Assembly (NCBI GenBank): GCA_023418435.1
Contig: JAEZZT010000129.1
Location: 1 to 5,949 of the forward strand
Reading direction: 5' to 3'
Length of the DNA: 5,949 nt
From: Bacillota bacterium
GTDB taxonomy: Bacteria; Bacillota; Negativicutes; Veillonellales; Negativicoccaceae
Part shown: positions 1 through 5,840 of the stretch, piece after piece
Layout: every line of letters begins with the position of its first letter
Position numbering within the stretch: the first letter of the stretch is position 1
Translations under genes and position numbers: made by a program
The notes under the pieces: generated by a model
Seen by the model: the letters and a program-made list of their open reading frames with translations, nothing else
What the model was told of the DNA's origin: nothing
Databases searched by the model: none

Positions 1-1295
1 GTACGGAACGCGTGTTCCATTCGCCCAGAGAAGCGGAAGAGCATGGGGTGGCCTTTATTCATCAGGAATTGAATATATGGCCGAACTTGAGTATTCTGGA
101 AAATTTGTTTTTGATGCGGCCGATAAAAAATCGCTGGGGTGTGATCGATCGCACGGCGATGCGCAAAAGAGCCGAGGAAAAGTGCCGGGAGTTGGGCATT
201 CAATTGCCGCTCGATAAAGAGGCACGGGAGTGTTCCATCGGTCAGCAACAGATGACGGAAATTTTGCGGGTCTTGCTGATCGACGCGCAGGTGGTCATTA
301 TGGATGAGCCGACCGCCGCATTGACGGAGAGAGAGACGGATGTTCTTTTCGACGTCATGCGGAAAATGAAGGCCAAAGGGGTCGGGATCGTGTACATTTC
401 TCATCGCATGGAGGAAGTTTTTTCCATGTGCGATGTAGTGACTGTCATGCGTGACGGTTATTCGATTCGGACGCAGAATGTTTCGGATACGGATATGGAA
501 CAAGTGGTGACCGATATGGTCGGGCGTTCCTTGACGGAGTACTATCCCGCGCGGACGACGACGCCCGGCGAGGTCGTATTTGAAATTCGCAATATGACGA
601 GTCAAGGTCTCTTTGAAAATGTGTCCTTCGATTTGCGCAAAGGCGAGATTTTGGGGATCGCCGGGCTGATGGGGGCCGGTCGCACCGAGATCATGCGGGC
701 GATTTTCGGAGTGGACGCAGCGGACAATTATGAGCTGCGTATCCACGGCAAAGAAATGAAAATCCGTACGCCGAAGGATGCCATCAAAGCGGGTATCGGT
801 TTTATTACGGAAAATCGCAAGGCGGAAGGTTTGATTTTGGATTTTTCCATTGCGGACAATATTTCCTTGCCCAGTATCGGCAAATTTGCCAAGCAAGCCG
901 TTGTCAGAAAGAAAGAAGTCAGTGCGTTTGTCAATGAACTCGCGGAACGCTTGGGCGTCAAAGCGGAGTCCGTCGGTATGGAAGCCGGGGCTTTGTCCGG
1001 CGGCAATCAGCAAAAAGTGGTCATTGCCAAATGGGTGGGGATGCAGCCCACGATTCTGATCATGGATGAACCGACACGAGGTATCGATGTCGGTGCCAAG
1101 CGGGACATCTATGACCTGATGAATGAGTTGACGGATAATGGTGTATCTATTATCATGGTATCGTCGGAATTGCCGGAGGTCATCGGCATGAGCGACCGAA
1201 TCCTGGTCATTCATGAAGGCCGTGTTGCCGGCGAACTCAATCACGATGAAGCGACACAAGAAAAAATTGTGACACTGGCCACTGGGGGACAGTAA
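1..1295 (+). CDS. rbsA: Ribose ABC transporter ATP-binding protein RbsA (5'-truncated)
   Basis: This is the cytoplasmic double-ATPase subunit that powers ribose import through RbsC. The frame is open from the left edge, so the gene begins outside the window; the GTG at 12 is an internal valine codon. About 430 residues are visible against roughly 500 for the family, so about 70 are missing, including the first Walker A. Seen for domain 1: Q-loop HQELN (about 60-74), signature SIGQQQ (234-251), Walker B IMDEPT (about 297-314) and the SHR switch histidine (399-407). Seen for domain 2: a Walker A-like GLMGAGRT with Arg in place of Lys (663-686), signature LSGGNQQK (993-1016), Walker B IMDEPT (about 1059-1076) and SSE where the switch histidine would be. 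The degenerate second site is normal for RbsA/MglA-type proteins. The ribose assignment rests on close similarity to E. coli RbsA and on rbsB downstream. The stop lies 3 bases before rbsC. Confidence 0.95.
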   Translation, partial: TERVFHSPREAEEHGVAFIHQELNIWPNLSILENLFLMRPIKNRWGVIDRTAMRKRAEEKCRELGIQLPLDKEARECSIGQQQMTEILRVLLIDAQVVIMDEPTAALTERETDVLFDVMRKMKAKGVGIVYISHRMEEVFSMCDVVTVMRDGYSIRTQNVSDTDMEQVVTDMVGRSLTEYYPARTTTPGEVVFEIRNMTSQGLFENVSFDLRKGEILGIAGLMGAGRTEIMRAIFGVDAADNYELRIHGKEMKIRTPKDAIKAGIGFITENRKAEGLILDFSIADNISLPSIGKFAKQAVVRKKEVSAFVNELAERLGVKAESVGMEAGALSGGNQQKVVIAKWVGMQPTILIMDEPTRGIDVGAKRDIYDLMNELTDNGVSIIMVSSELPEVIGMSDRILVIHEGRVAGELNHDEATQEKIVTLATGGQ

Positions 1296-1298
1296 GGG

Positions 1299-2225
1299 AT
1301 GAAGGTAAAAAATATCATTAAAAATTTAGGGCCATTGCTGGGGTTAATCGGTTTGTTTGTCATCATTACGATACTGAATCCCGGTTTTTTGGCTCCCGCC
1401 AACTTGGCCAATCTGCTACGCCAAGTATCGATCAATGCATTGATTTCGTTCGGTATGACTTTTGTCATTCTGACCGGCGGCATTGATTTGTCCGTAGGCT
1501 CTATCTTGGCGCTTTCGACCGCCTTGATGGCCGGCTTGATGAAAGGCGGCACGGATCCGATCCTGGCGATGATCGTCTGCGGATTGATCGGTGTCATTTT
1601 GGGCACTTTGAACGGTTTGATCATTACCGTCGGACGGGTGGCGCCGTTTATCGCAACCTTGGCGACGATGACGATTTTCCGCGGAGCGACCTTGGTATAT
1701 ACGGATGGCCGACCGATTAGCGGTTTGAGCAGCAATCCTTTCTTTACGGCTTTCGGTGGTGGAGATATCGGCGGTTTGCCGATTCCTGCCATTACGATGT
1801 TCGTGATGTTTCTCCTGTTGTGGTTCGTCTTGTCCAAGACCACGTTGGGACGAAAAACCTATGCCGTGGGCGGCAGTGAGAAAGTTTCCTTCATTGCGGG
1901 GATACGCATTTCCCGCGTGAAAGTATTTGCATATGCGATTACCGGTTTCTTGTGTGCGATTGCCGGTATCATCATTACCAGTCGTCTGAATTCTGCCCAA
2001 CCGACTGCGGGAACGGGCTATGAATTGGACGCCATCGCTGCGGTAGTCTTGGGCGGCACCTCGCTCGTAGGAGGCAAGGGCCGTTTAAGCGGGACTTTGG
2101 TAGGGGCATTGATCATCGGCACCTTGACCAATGGTCTCAATATATTGAATGTATCCAGTTTTTACCAACAAGTTGTCAAAGGGGTAGTGATCTTATTGGC
2201 GGTCTTGATGGACCGTAAAAAATGA
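1299..2225 (+). CDS. rbsC: Ribose ABC transporter permease RbsC
   Basis: This 308-residue integral membrane protein forms, presumably as a dimer, the ribose channel of the importer. The length matches the RbsC/AraH/MglC family. Hydrophobic segments fall near residues 11-27, 43-60, 64-82, 86-111, 115-133, 162-180, 208-228, 243-257, 263-283 and 289-304. Family hallmarks are visible: GGIDLSVGS at 60-68, the cytoplasmic coupling loop around YAVGGSEKVSFIAGI (188-202) that should contact RbsA, and LGGTSLVGGKGR (251-262) near the end. The start at 1299 is supported by a GGGGG ribosome binding stretch at 1284-1288, inside the last codons of rbsA, and by the 3-base gap, which together suggest translational coupling. 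Sugar specificity is inferred from the neighbouring RbsB, not from RbsC itself. Confidence 0.95.
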   Translation: MKVKNIIKNLGPLLGLIGLFVIITILNPGFLAPANLANLLRQVSINALISFGMTFVILTGGIDLSVGSILALSTALMAGLMKGGTDPILAMIVCGLIGVILGTLNGLIITVGRVAPFIATLATMTIFRGATLVYTDGRPISGLSSNPFFTAFGGGDIGGLPIPAITMFVMFLLLWFVLSKTTLGRKTYAVGGSEKVSFIAGIRISRVKVFAYAITGFLCAIAGIIITSRLNSAQPTAGTGYELDAIAAVVLGGTSLVGGKGRLSGTLVGALIIGTLTNGLNILNVSSFYQQVVKGVVILLAVLMDRKK

Positions 2226-2237
2226 GGGGGGACTTGC

Positions 2238-3146
2238 ATGAAAAAGATTTTGATGCTGATGATGTCGTTGTGCCTGGTGCTGGCGTTGGCCGGCTGTGGC
2301 GGCGATAGCAAGCCAGCAGCAGACAAAAAAGAAAAAGCGCTTACCGTCGGTTTCTCGGTATCGACTCAGAACAATCCGTTCTTCGTATCTTTGAAAGATG
2401 GCGTAGAAGGTAAAGCAAAAGAAATGGGCGTGAAGGTAGTTACTTTGGCGGCTCAAGACGATCCGGCCAAACAGGCAAACGACATTTCCGATTTGATTCA
2501 ACAAAAAGTAGATGTATTGATTATCAACCCGGTAGACTCCGAAGCCATTGCAACCAGCGTGGAAGCAGCAAACAAAGCCGGTATCCCGGTTATTGCTTTG
2601 GACCGTTCTTCGGATGGCGGTAAAGTAGCTTCCTTGGTAGCTTCCGACAACGTAGCCGGTGGCGAAATGGCAGCTAAATACATCATCGAAAAACTCGGCG
2701 AAGGTGTCAACGTAGCCGAAATCGAAGGTATTCCGGGTGCATCCGCAACTCGTGAACGTGGCGAAGGTTTCCACAAATTGGCAGACAGCAAATTGCATGT
2801 AGTAGCTAAGCAAAACGCTGATTTTGACCGCACGAAAGGTTTGACCGTAGCAGAAAACATTTTGCAAGCCAATGGCAATATCCAAGCTATTTTCGCTCAT
2901 AACGATGAAATGGCATTGGGCGCTATTGAAGCAGCTAAATCTGCCGGCAAGAAAATTTTCATCGTTGGTTTCGACGGAACCGATGACGGCGTCAACGCAG
3001 TTAAAGTCGAAGGTACGATGGCAGCTACTATCGCTCAACAACCGAAGTTGATGGGTGAACAAGGTCTGGAAGCAGCTGTAAAAGCGGCCAAAGGCGAAAA
3101 AGTAGCGGATCACATCTCCGTACCGTTGCAACTCGTAACAAAATAA
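2238..3146 (+). CDS. rbsB: D-ribose-binding lipoprotein RbsB
   Basis: This extracytoplasmic solute-binding protein captures D-ribose and delivers it to RbsC. It has 302 residues. A lipoprotein signal peptide is visible: MKK, a hydrophobic core, and the lipobox LAGC with the acylated Cys at 20, followed by a charged linker to about residue 33. Compared with E. coli RbsB from memory, every ribose-contact segment is kept: NNPFF (45-49), LDR (121-123), RERGEGF (172-178), DFDR (195-198), HNDE (221-224), FDGTDDG (245-251) and IAQ (265-267). This makes D-ribose a well-supported ligand. A lipid anchor instead of a free periplasmic protein is known in Gram-positive relatives and also occurs in other Bacillota. 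Start: a GAGGGGGG site (2224-2231) ends 6 bases before the ATG. The codons are visibly more A/T-ending (GTA, GCA, GCT, AAA) than in rbsA/rbsC, fitting higher expression. A terminator follows. Confidence 0.97.
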   Translation: MKKILMLMMSLCLVLALAGCGGDSKPAADKKEKALTVGFSVSTQNNPFFVSLKDGVEGKAKEMGVKVVTLAAQDDPAKQANDISDLIQQKVDVLIINPVDSEAIATSVEAANKAGIPVIALDRSSDGGKVASLVASDNVAGGEMAAKYIIEKLGEGVNVAEIEGIPGASATRERGEGFHKLADSKLHVVAKQNADFDRTKGLTVAENILQANGNIQAIFAHNDEMALGAIEAAKSAGKKIFIVGFDGTDDGVNAVKVEGTMAATIAQQPKLMGEQGLEAAVKAAKGEKVADHISVPLQLVTK

Positions 3147-3175
3147 AAAATAATTACCCTAACAACTTGTACTTG

Positions 3176-3204
3176 AAAAGACCTCTTCGGAGGTCTTTTG
3201 TTTT
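3176..3204 (+). terminator. Intrinsic terminator of the rbs operon
   Basis: A perfect 10-bp stem pairs 3176-3185 with 3190-3199 (AAAAGACCTC / GAGGTCTTTT). The loop is TTCG closed by C-G, the extra-stable C(UUCG)G tetraloop, and the right arm runs into TTTTGTTTT. It begins 30 bases after the rbsB stop and no other gene lies between, so it ends the rbs transcript. The A-tract on the left arm is too short to make it a convincing terminator in the opposite direction. Confidence 0.93.
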
Positions 3205-3239
3205 GTGGGAAGTTACTATATTTGTTTGTATCGAAATGA

Positions 3240-3292
3240 ATAAGAAAATAAAAAGTTTTGTATTTGTCACATGAATTACTTAATGTTATACT
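3240..3292 (+). promoter_or_regulatory. Strong sigma-A-type promoter for the YbjN-like gene
   Basis: The -35 hexamer is TTGTCA (3264-3269; 5 of 6 to consensus) and the -10 is TATACT (3287-3292; 5 of 6), with an ideal 17-base spacer. A TGT just before the -10 (3284-3286) makes it an extended -10. The segment 3240-3263 is almost pure A/T with A- and T-tracts at the position of an UP element. The predicted start is near 3299, leaving a 5' leader of about 25 bases. No operator is evident, so the promoter looks constitutive. Confidence 0.85.
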
Positions 3293-3307
3293 AGAACATA
3301 TAAACCT

Positions 3308-3315
3308 AGAGGAGG
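3308..3315 (+). promoter_or_regulatory. Ribosome binding site fixing the start of the YbjN-like gene
   Basis: AGAGGAGG lies 8 bases before the ATG at 3324. It decides the start against an upstream in-frame TTG at 3258, which precedes the -10 element and so would not be on the transcript. Confidence 0.9.
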
Positions 3316-3323
3316 AATTGCAA

Positions 3324-3770
3324 ATGGCAGAAAAAAACAAAGCAGCTTTATTGCAAGAATATGTAAAGGAAACATTTAACAAAGATGTAGAGATATTTGA
3401 AATTTCGGATGCAAATGATGAATTGAAAACCAAAGTATTCCGTTCCCGGATTTCTGCAGAAGGTCAAAATTTGCCGATGGCCATCTTTGTAGACGATACT
3501 ATTTATACAATGATTCGCGTACAGGTAGCGGAAGGTGTTGTCAAGGAAGCCAATAAGGCGTCGGTAGTGGAATATTTGAACGAACAAAACCGTTTGTACA
3601 AAGTGTTCAAATATTACACCGATGATCAAGGCAGCATCTACTTGGACGCTTGCATTCCGGTATTGGATGACGAATCCTTCAAACCGGAATTGGTTCATGT
3701 CGTATTGGATGTCATCGTTGAACATCTGACGGAAAACTATGCTCCGTTGATGAAAAAAGTGTGGGCATAA
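3324..3770 (+). CDS. YbjN-like / type III chaperone-fold small protein
   Basis: This 148-residue soluble acidic protein has no signal peptide or membrane segment. Its pattern is an N-terminal helix (about 4-18), three strands (about 36-43, 50-57, 60-67), a helix (about 74-90, containing VVEYLNEQNRLYKVFKY), two strands (about 92-98 and 103-110, with DDQGSIYLDACIPV) and a long C-terminal helix (about 119-143). That layout and the NEQNRLYKVF...GSIYLDA segment recall the YbjN family and the related type III secretion chaperone fold. This is recognition of a pattern, not a search result. No catalytic motif is seen. YbjN relatives in enterobacteria have been linked to stress and motility phenotypes, but their biochemical role is unsettled, so no function is assigned. 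It is a single-gene unit between two terminators, with a very strong promoter and ribosome site and A/T-ending codons, suggesting an abundant housekeeping or stress protein. Confidence 0.85.
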   Translation: MAEKNKAALLQEYVKETFNKDVEIFEISDANDELKTKVFRSRISAEGQNLPMAIFVDDTIYTMIRVQVAEGVVKEANKASVVEYLNEQNRLYKVFKYYTDDQGSIYLDACIPVLDDESFKPELVHVVLDVIVEHLTENYAPLMKKVWA

Positions 3771-3798
3771 TTCCGCTCATTCGTGCATACAGTTACTA

Positions 3799-3830
3799 AG
3801 GGAGACAAGCCGAGCTTGTCTCTTTCTTTT
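3799..3830 (+). terminator. Intrinsic terminator after the YbjN-like gene
   Basis: A perfect 9-bp stem pairs 3802-3810 with 3814-3822 (GAGACAAGC / GCTTGTCTC) around a CGA loop. It can be extended at the base by a G-U and two A-U pairs, and is followed by TTTCTTTT (3823-3830). It starts about 30 bases after the upstream stop and isolates that gene from rnmV. Its T-tract abuts the candidate -35 of the next promoter. Confidence 0.92.
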
Positions 3831-3855
3831 GTCTGCGCAAGGATTGTGGTACACT
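3829..3855 (+). promoter_or_regulatory. Candidate extended -10 promoter for rnmV-rsmA
   Basis: TGGTACACT at 3847-3855 is an extended -10 (TGn plus a hexamer matching 4 of 6). A possible -35, TTGTCT at 3829-3834, lies at the edge of the preceding T-tract with a short 15-base spacer, so the extended -10 would have to carry most of the recognition. A start 7 bases after the hexamer falls on 3862, the A of the rnmV ATG. An alternative hexamer TACAAT (3856-3861) would start transcription inside the gene. Confidence 0.5.
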
Positions 3856-3861
3856 TACAAT

Positions 3862-4419
3862 ATGATTCAAGAAGTGATTATCGTAGAAGGAAAATCGGAT
3901 ATTGCCCGCGTGCGAATGGCGGTTGAAGCCGATCTGATCGCTACGGGAGGATTTACGTTGTCTGCCCGTACTTTGGAGGCGATTCGCCATGCGTATGAGA
4001 AGCGGGGCATTATTATTTTGACGGATCCGGATGGTGCGGGAGAACGGATACGCCGTTTTTTAGCGGAACGATTTCCGCAGGCTTTGCATGCATTCGTCCC
4101 CAAAAAAGACGCGCTTGCCAATGATGATGTGGGGATCGAGCAGGCTTCTCCCGAGTCCATTTGCGAAGCCTTGTCGAAAGTGCGAACTCATGTGGTAACG
4201 AAACATGCGGAATTCACGATTCGAGACATGATGGCAGCTCGACTGGACGGTTCTCCCGAGGCCACGCAACGGCGTGCCGAGTTGGGGGCTATCCTGGGAA
4301 TCGGCTATGGCAATGCCAAGCGTTTCCTGGAACGGCTCAATCATTACGGCGTGACAAGGGAAGAGTGGCAAACCGCACTTGCCGAGTTGGCAAAAGAGGA
4401 GGTGAATCATGGAAGCTGA
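3862..4419 (+). CDS. rnmV: Ribonuclease M5 (5S rRNA maturation)
   Basis: RNase M5 is a cytoplasmic endonuclease that trims the 5S rRNA precursor on both sides, in B. subtilis on a complex with ribosomal protein L18. The product has 185 residues, typical of the family. An N-terminal Toprim domain carries the catalytic signature VEGKSD with Glu9, and TDPDGAGERIRR (54-65) with metal-binding Asp55 and Asp57. The M5-type GIEQASPESI (91-100) and a C-terminal helical region with LGIGYGNAKRFLERLN (145-160) follow. The ATG at 3862 is chosen because it sits just before the first Toprim strand, as in B. subtilis. The upstream TTG at 3829 lies in a terminator T-tract, and the next ATG (codon 19) would delete the catalytic Glu. 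No Shine-Dalgarno is correctly placed: the nearest, AAGGA at 3839-3843, is 18 bases away. The 3' end overlaps rsmA by 11 bases. Confidence 0.95.
   Translation: MIQEVIIVEGKSDIARVRMAVEADLIATGGFTLSARTLEAIRHAYEKRGIIILTDPDGAGERIRRFLAERFPQALHAFVPKKDALANDDVGIEQASPESICEALSKVRTHVVTKHAEFTIRDMMAARLDGSPEATQRRAELGAILGIGYGNAKRFLERLNHYGVTREEWQTALAELAKEEVNHGS
4397..4405 (+). promoter_or_regulatory. Full-length Shine-Dalgarno for rsmA
   Basis: AGGAGGTGA is complementary to all nine bases of the canonical 16S rRNA tail UCACCUCCU. It lies inside the last codons of rnmV and ends 3 bases before the rsmA ATG at 4409. It is the strongest such site in the window and fixes the rsmA start. Confidence 0.9.
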
Positions 4420-5266
4420 ATTGGCCAATCTGGGCGTAGTACGAAGATTGTTGGGGCACTACCAATTGCGAATGCAAAAAAAATGGGGACAAAACTTCTT
4501 GATTCGTCCTCATGTGGTACAGGATATCGTGGAGGCAGCGGATCTCGAGCCGGGGGCGCCGGTCCTGGAGATCGGACCGGGCATCGGCACTTTGACACAG
4601 GGGTTGGCGAGAACCGGTGCGCAAGTCACGGCGGTGGAATTGGATCCGCAATTACCGAGAATTTTGGCGGACACGTTGGCAGCTTACCCGAATGTACGGA
4701 TCGTCCCGGGGGATATTCTGAAAACGGATATTCGAGCCTTGATGGGCGAAGAAGAATTTACCGTAGTTGCCAATTTGCCCTATTATATTACTACGCCGAT
4801 TTTGATGTATTTGTTGGAAAGCAATCTGCCGATCCGTAAATTGGTCTTGATGATGCAAAAGGAAGTGGCAGAACGACTGGCGGCAACTCCGGGGAATAAA
4901 TCGTATGGAGCGGTGACCTTGGCGGTGCAATACTACACCACGGCGAGAGTGCTTTTTGATGTGCCGGCAAATTCGTTTTGGCCGGCGCCGAATGTGACCA
5001 GTTCCGTGGTGGAATTCATGCCGCGCTCCGAACCGCCGGTGGATGTACAGGATACGAAAATATTTTTTAAAGTGGTGCATATCGCATTTGCTCAGCGCCG
5101 CAAAACGTTTCGCAATAATCTAAAAGCAGCAGGTTATGCGCCGGACATAATCGACCGGATTTTGGAAGGGGCTCAGATTGACGGAACAAGGCGGGGCGAG
5201 ACTTTTTCGATGGAAGAATTTGCGACCTTGGCCAATGTCATTTGCGATTTGCAAGGGGCTCATTGA
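4409..5266 (+). CDS. rsmA: 16S rRNA (A1518/A1519-N6)-dimethyltransferase RsmA/KsgA
   Basis: This enzyme uses four S-adenosylmethionine molecules to dimethylate two adjacent adenosines in the last helix of 16S rRNA, a late checkpoint in small-subunit assembly. Loss of this activity classically gives kasugamycin resistance. The 285-residue product has the family layout: KKWGQNFL (24-31), motif I VLEIGPGIGTLT (52-63) for SAM, the acidic AVELD (75-79), GDILKTD (101-107), catalytic NLPYYITTPI (122-131), MQKEVAERL (149-157), and the C-terminal FAQRRKTFRNNLK (227-239) and DGTRRGETFSMEEFA (258-272) of the rRNA-binding domain. Nothing essential is missing. It is co-transcribed with rnmV, overlapping by 11 bases, so 5S and 16S maturation are linked, as in many Firmicutes. 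An A8 run lies at codons 23-25. The last 29 bases overlap the convergent hydrolase gene, and no terminator is seen right after the stop. Confidence 0.97.
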   Translation: MEAELANLGVVRRLLGHYQLRMQKKWGQNFLIRPHVVQDIVEAADLEPGAPVLEIGPGIGTLTQGLARTGAQVTAVELDPQLPRILADTLAAYPNVRIVPGDILKTDIRALMGEEEFTVVANLPYYITTPILMYLLESNLPIRKLVLMMQKEVAERLAATPGNKSYGAVTLAVQYYTTARVLFDVPANSFWPAPNVTSSVVEFMPRSEPPVDVQDTKIFFKVVHIAFAQRRKTFRNNLKAAGYAPDIIDRILEGAQIDGTRRGETFSMEEFATLANVICDLQGAH

Positions 5267-5837
5267 AGTCCATTAGCCGATCAAAGTAAGGCAATGCAAA
5301 TTGCGCCATTTTGGCATAGCCGTGAATATTGGGATGCACGCCGTCATCGTAATCGGCCGGCGTCAATAGTTCGGTGAAATCGATGACGGGATATGAAAAT
5401 GATTGTTGCAGTTGTGCGGCATATTCCGACAGTGAGGCATTGGCAATCTGCCAGGCCGGCTCGCTTTGCCAGCCACAGTAGACGCTGTCGTGGGTAATCA
5501 GCGGCGGAGCGCCTAACAAAATACGAGGCGCGTTGTCCGGTAGCCGGGCGAAAAACTTTTGCCAAGGGGCAAGAAGTTGCGTAGCCGAAAAGCCTTGCCC
5601 CATGTCGGCGAGCATCAAGATGTCGTTGCTTCCGCCCATAATGAAGACCAAGTCCGCGGATTTCATCTGCAACATGGAGTGGGCACGGAAGAGTATGTGG
5701 GACAAGGAGTCACCACAAAAACCGTAATTATGTATTTGCCAATCGGGACGCTGTGCGGCGATGCGTTGCAACCAGCCGGAAGCGGACGGCACATCAAAGC
5801 CATGGGTGAGGCTGTCACCAAATGCAAGAATATTCAT
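5238..5837 (-). CDS. SGNH/GDSL-type hydrolase (esterase/lipase family)
   Basis: This 199-residue protein belongs to the SGNH hydrolase superfamily, serine esterases acting on varied ester or acyl substrates. Block I is FGDSLTHG (6-13) with nucleophile Ser9. Block II is NYGFCGDS (37-44) with oxyanion Gly42. Block III is GGSND (68-72) with Asn71. Block V is DGVHPN (165-170) with Asp165 and His168. All four name-giving residues are therefore present and the enzyme should be active. It begins directly at the first strand without a signal peptide, so it is probably cytoplasmic, unlike secreted TesA-type members. The substrate cannot be read from sequence. The start at 5837 is supported by AGGAGG 7 bases upstream on the minus strand and a promoter before it. 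The gene is convergent with rsmA, and its last 9 codons plus stop lie inside the end of rsmA. It appears to be monocistronic. Confidence 0.92.
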   Translation of the reverse strand: MNILAFGDSLTHGFDVPSASGWLQRIAAQRPDWQIHNYGFCGDSLSHILFRAHSMLQMKSADLVFIMGGSNDILMLADMGQGFSATQLLAPWQKFFARLPDNAPRILLGAPPLITHDSVYCGWQSEPAWQIANASLSEYAAQLQQSFSYPVIDFTELLTPADYDDGVHPNIHGYAKMAQFALPYFDRLMDFNEPLANRK

Positions 5838-5840
5838 TCA

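Noticed and set aside
663..686. Arg instead of Lys in the second RbsA Walker A as a sign of a broken gene
   Set aside because: A degenerate second nucleotide site is normal in RbsA-type double ATPases, including the E. coli protein.
1241..1843. A 200-codon minus-strand open frame opposite rbsC
   Set aside because: Lys/Pro/Ile-rich translation typical of a reversed membrane protein gene, with no family resemblance. I saw no supported start.
2193..3131. A 312-codon open frame on the minus strand covering almost all of rbsB
   Set aside because: Its translation is rich in Phe, Cys and Tyr with no recognisable domain. It arises because rbsB avoids TTA, CTA and TCA codons; rbsB itself is unmistakable.
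3291..3309. Paired CTAG sites around the YbjN-like gene transcription start
   Set aside because: A 4-bp match with an 11-base gap is within chance, and one copy overlaps the -10 and the other the ribosome site.
3258..3323. An upstream in-frame TTG start for the YbjN-like gene
   Set aside because: It lies before the -35/-10 promoter, and AGAGGAGG clearly serves the ATG at 3324.
3829..3861. An upstream TTG start for rnmV giving 11 extra residues
   Set aside because: It lies at the end of a terminator T-tract with no ribosome site, and RNase M5 homologues begin near the MIQEVIIVEG start.
5291..5311. Hairpin GCAAT-GCAA-ATTGC followed by a short T-run as an rsmA terminator
   Set aside because: Only a 5-bp A/T-rich stem, the T-run is four bases and separated from the stem, and it lies in hydrolase coding sequence.
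5533..5727. A 64-codon plus-strand open frame inside the hydrolase gene
   Set aside because: No ribosome site or recognisable motif, and it is fully antisense to a gene with intact catalytic blocks.
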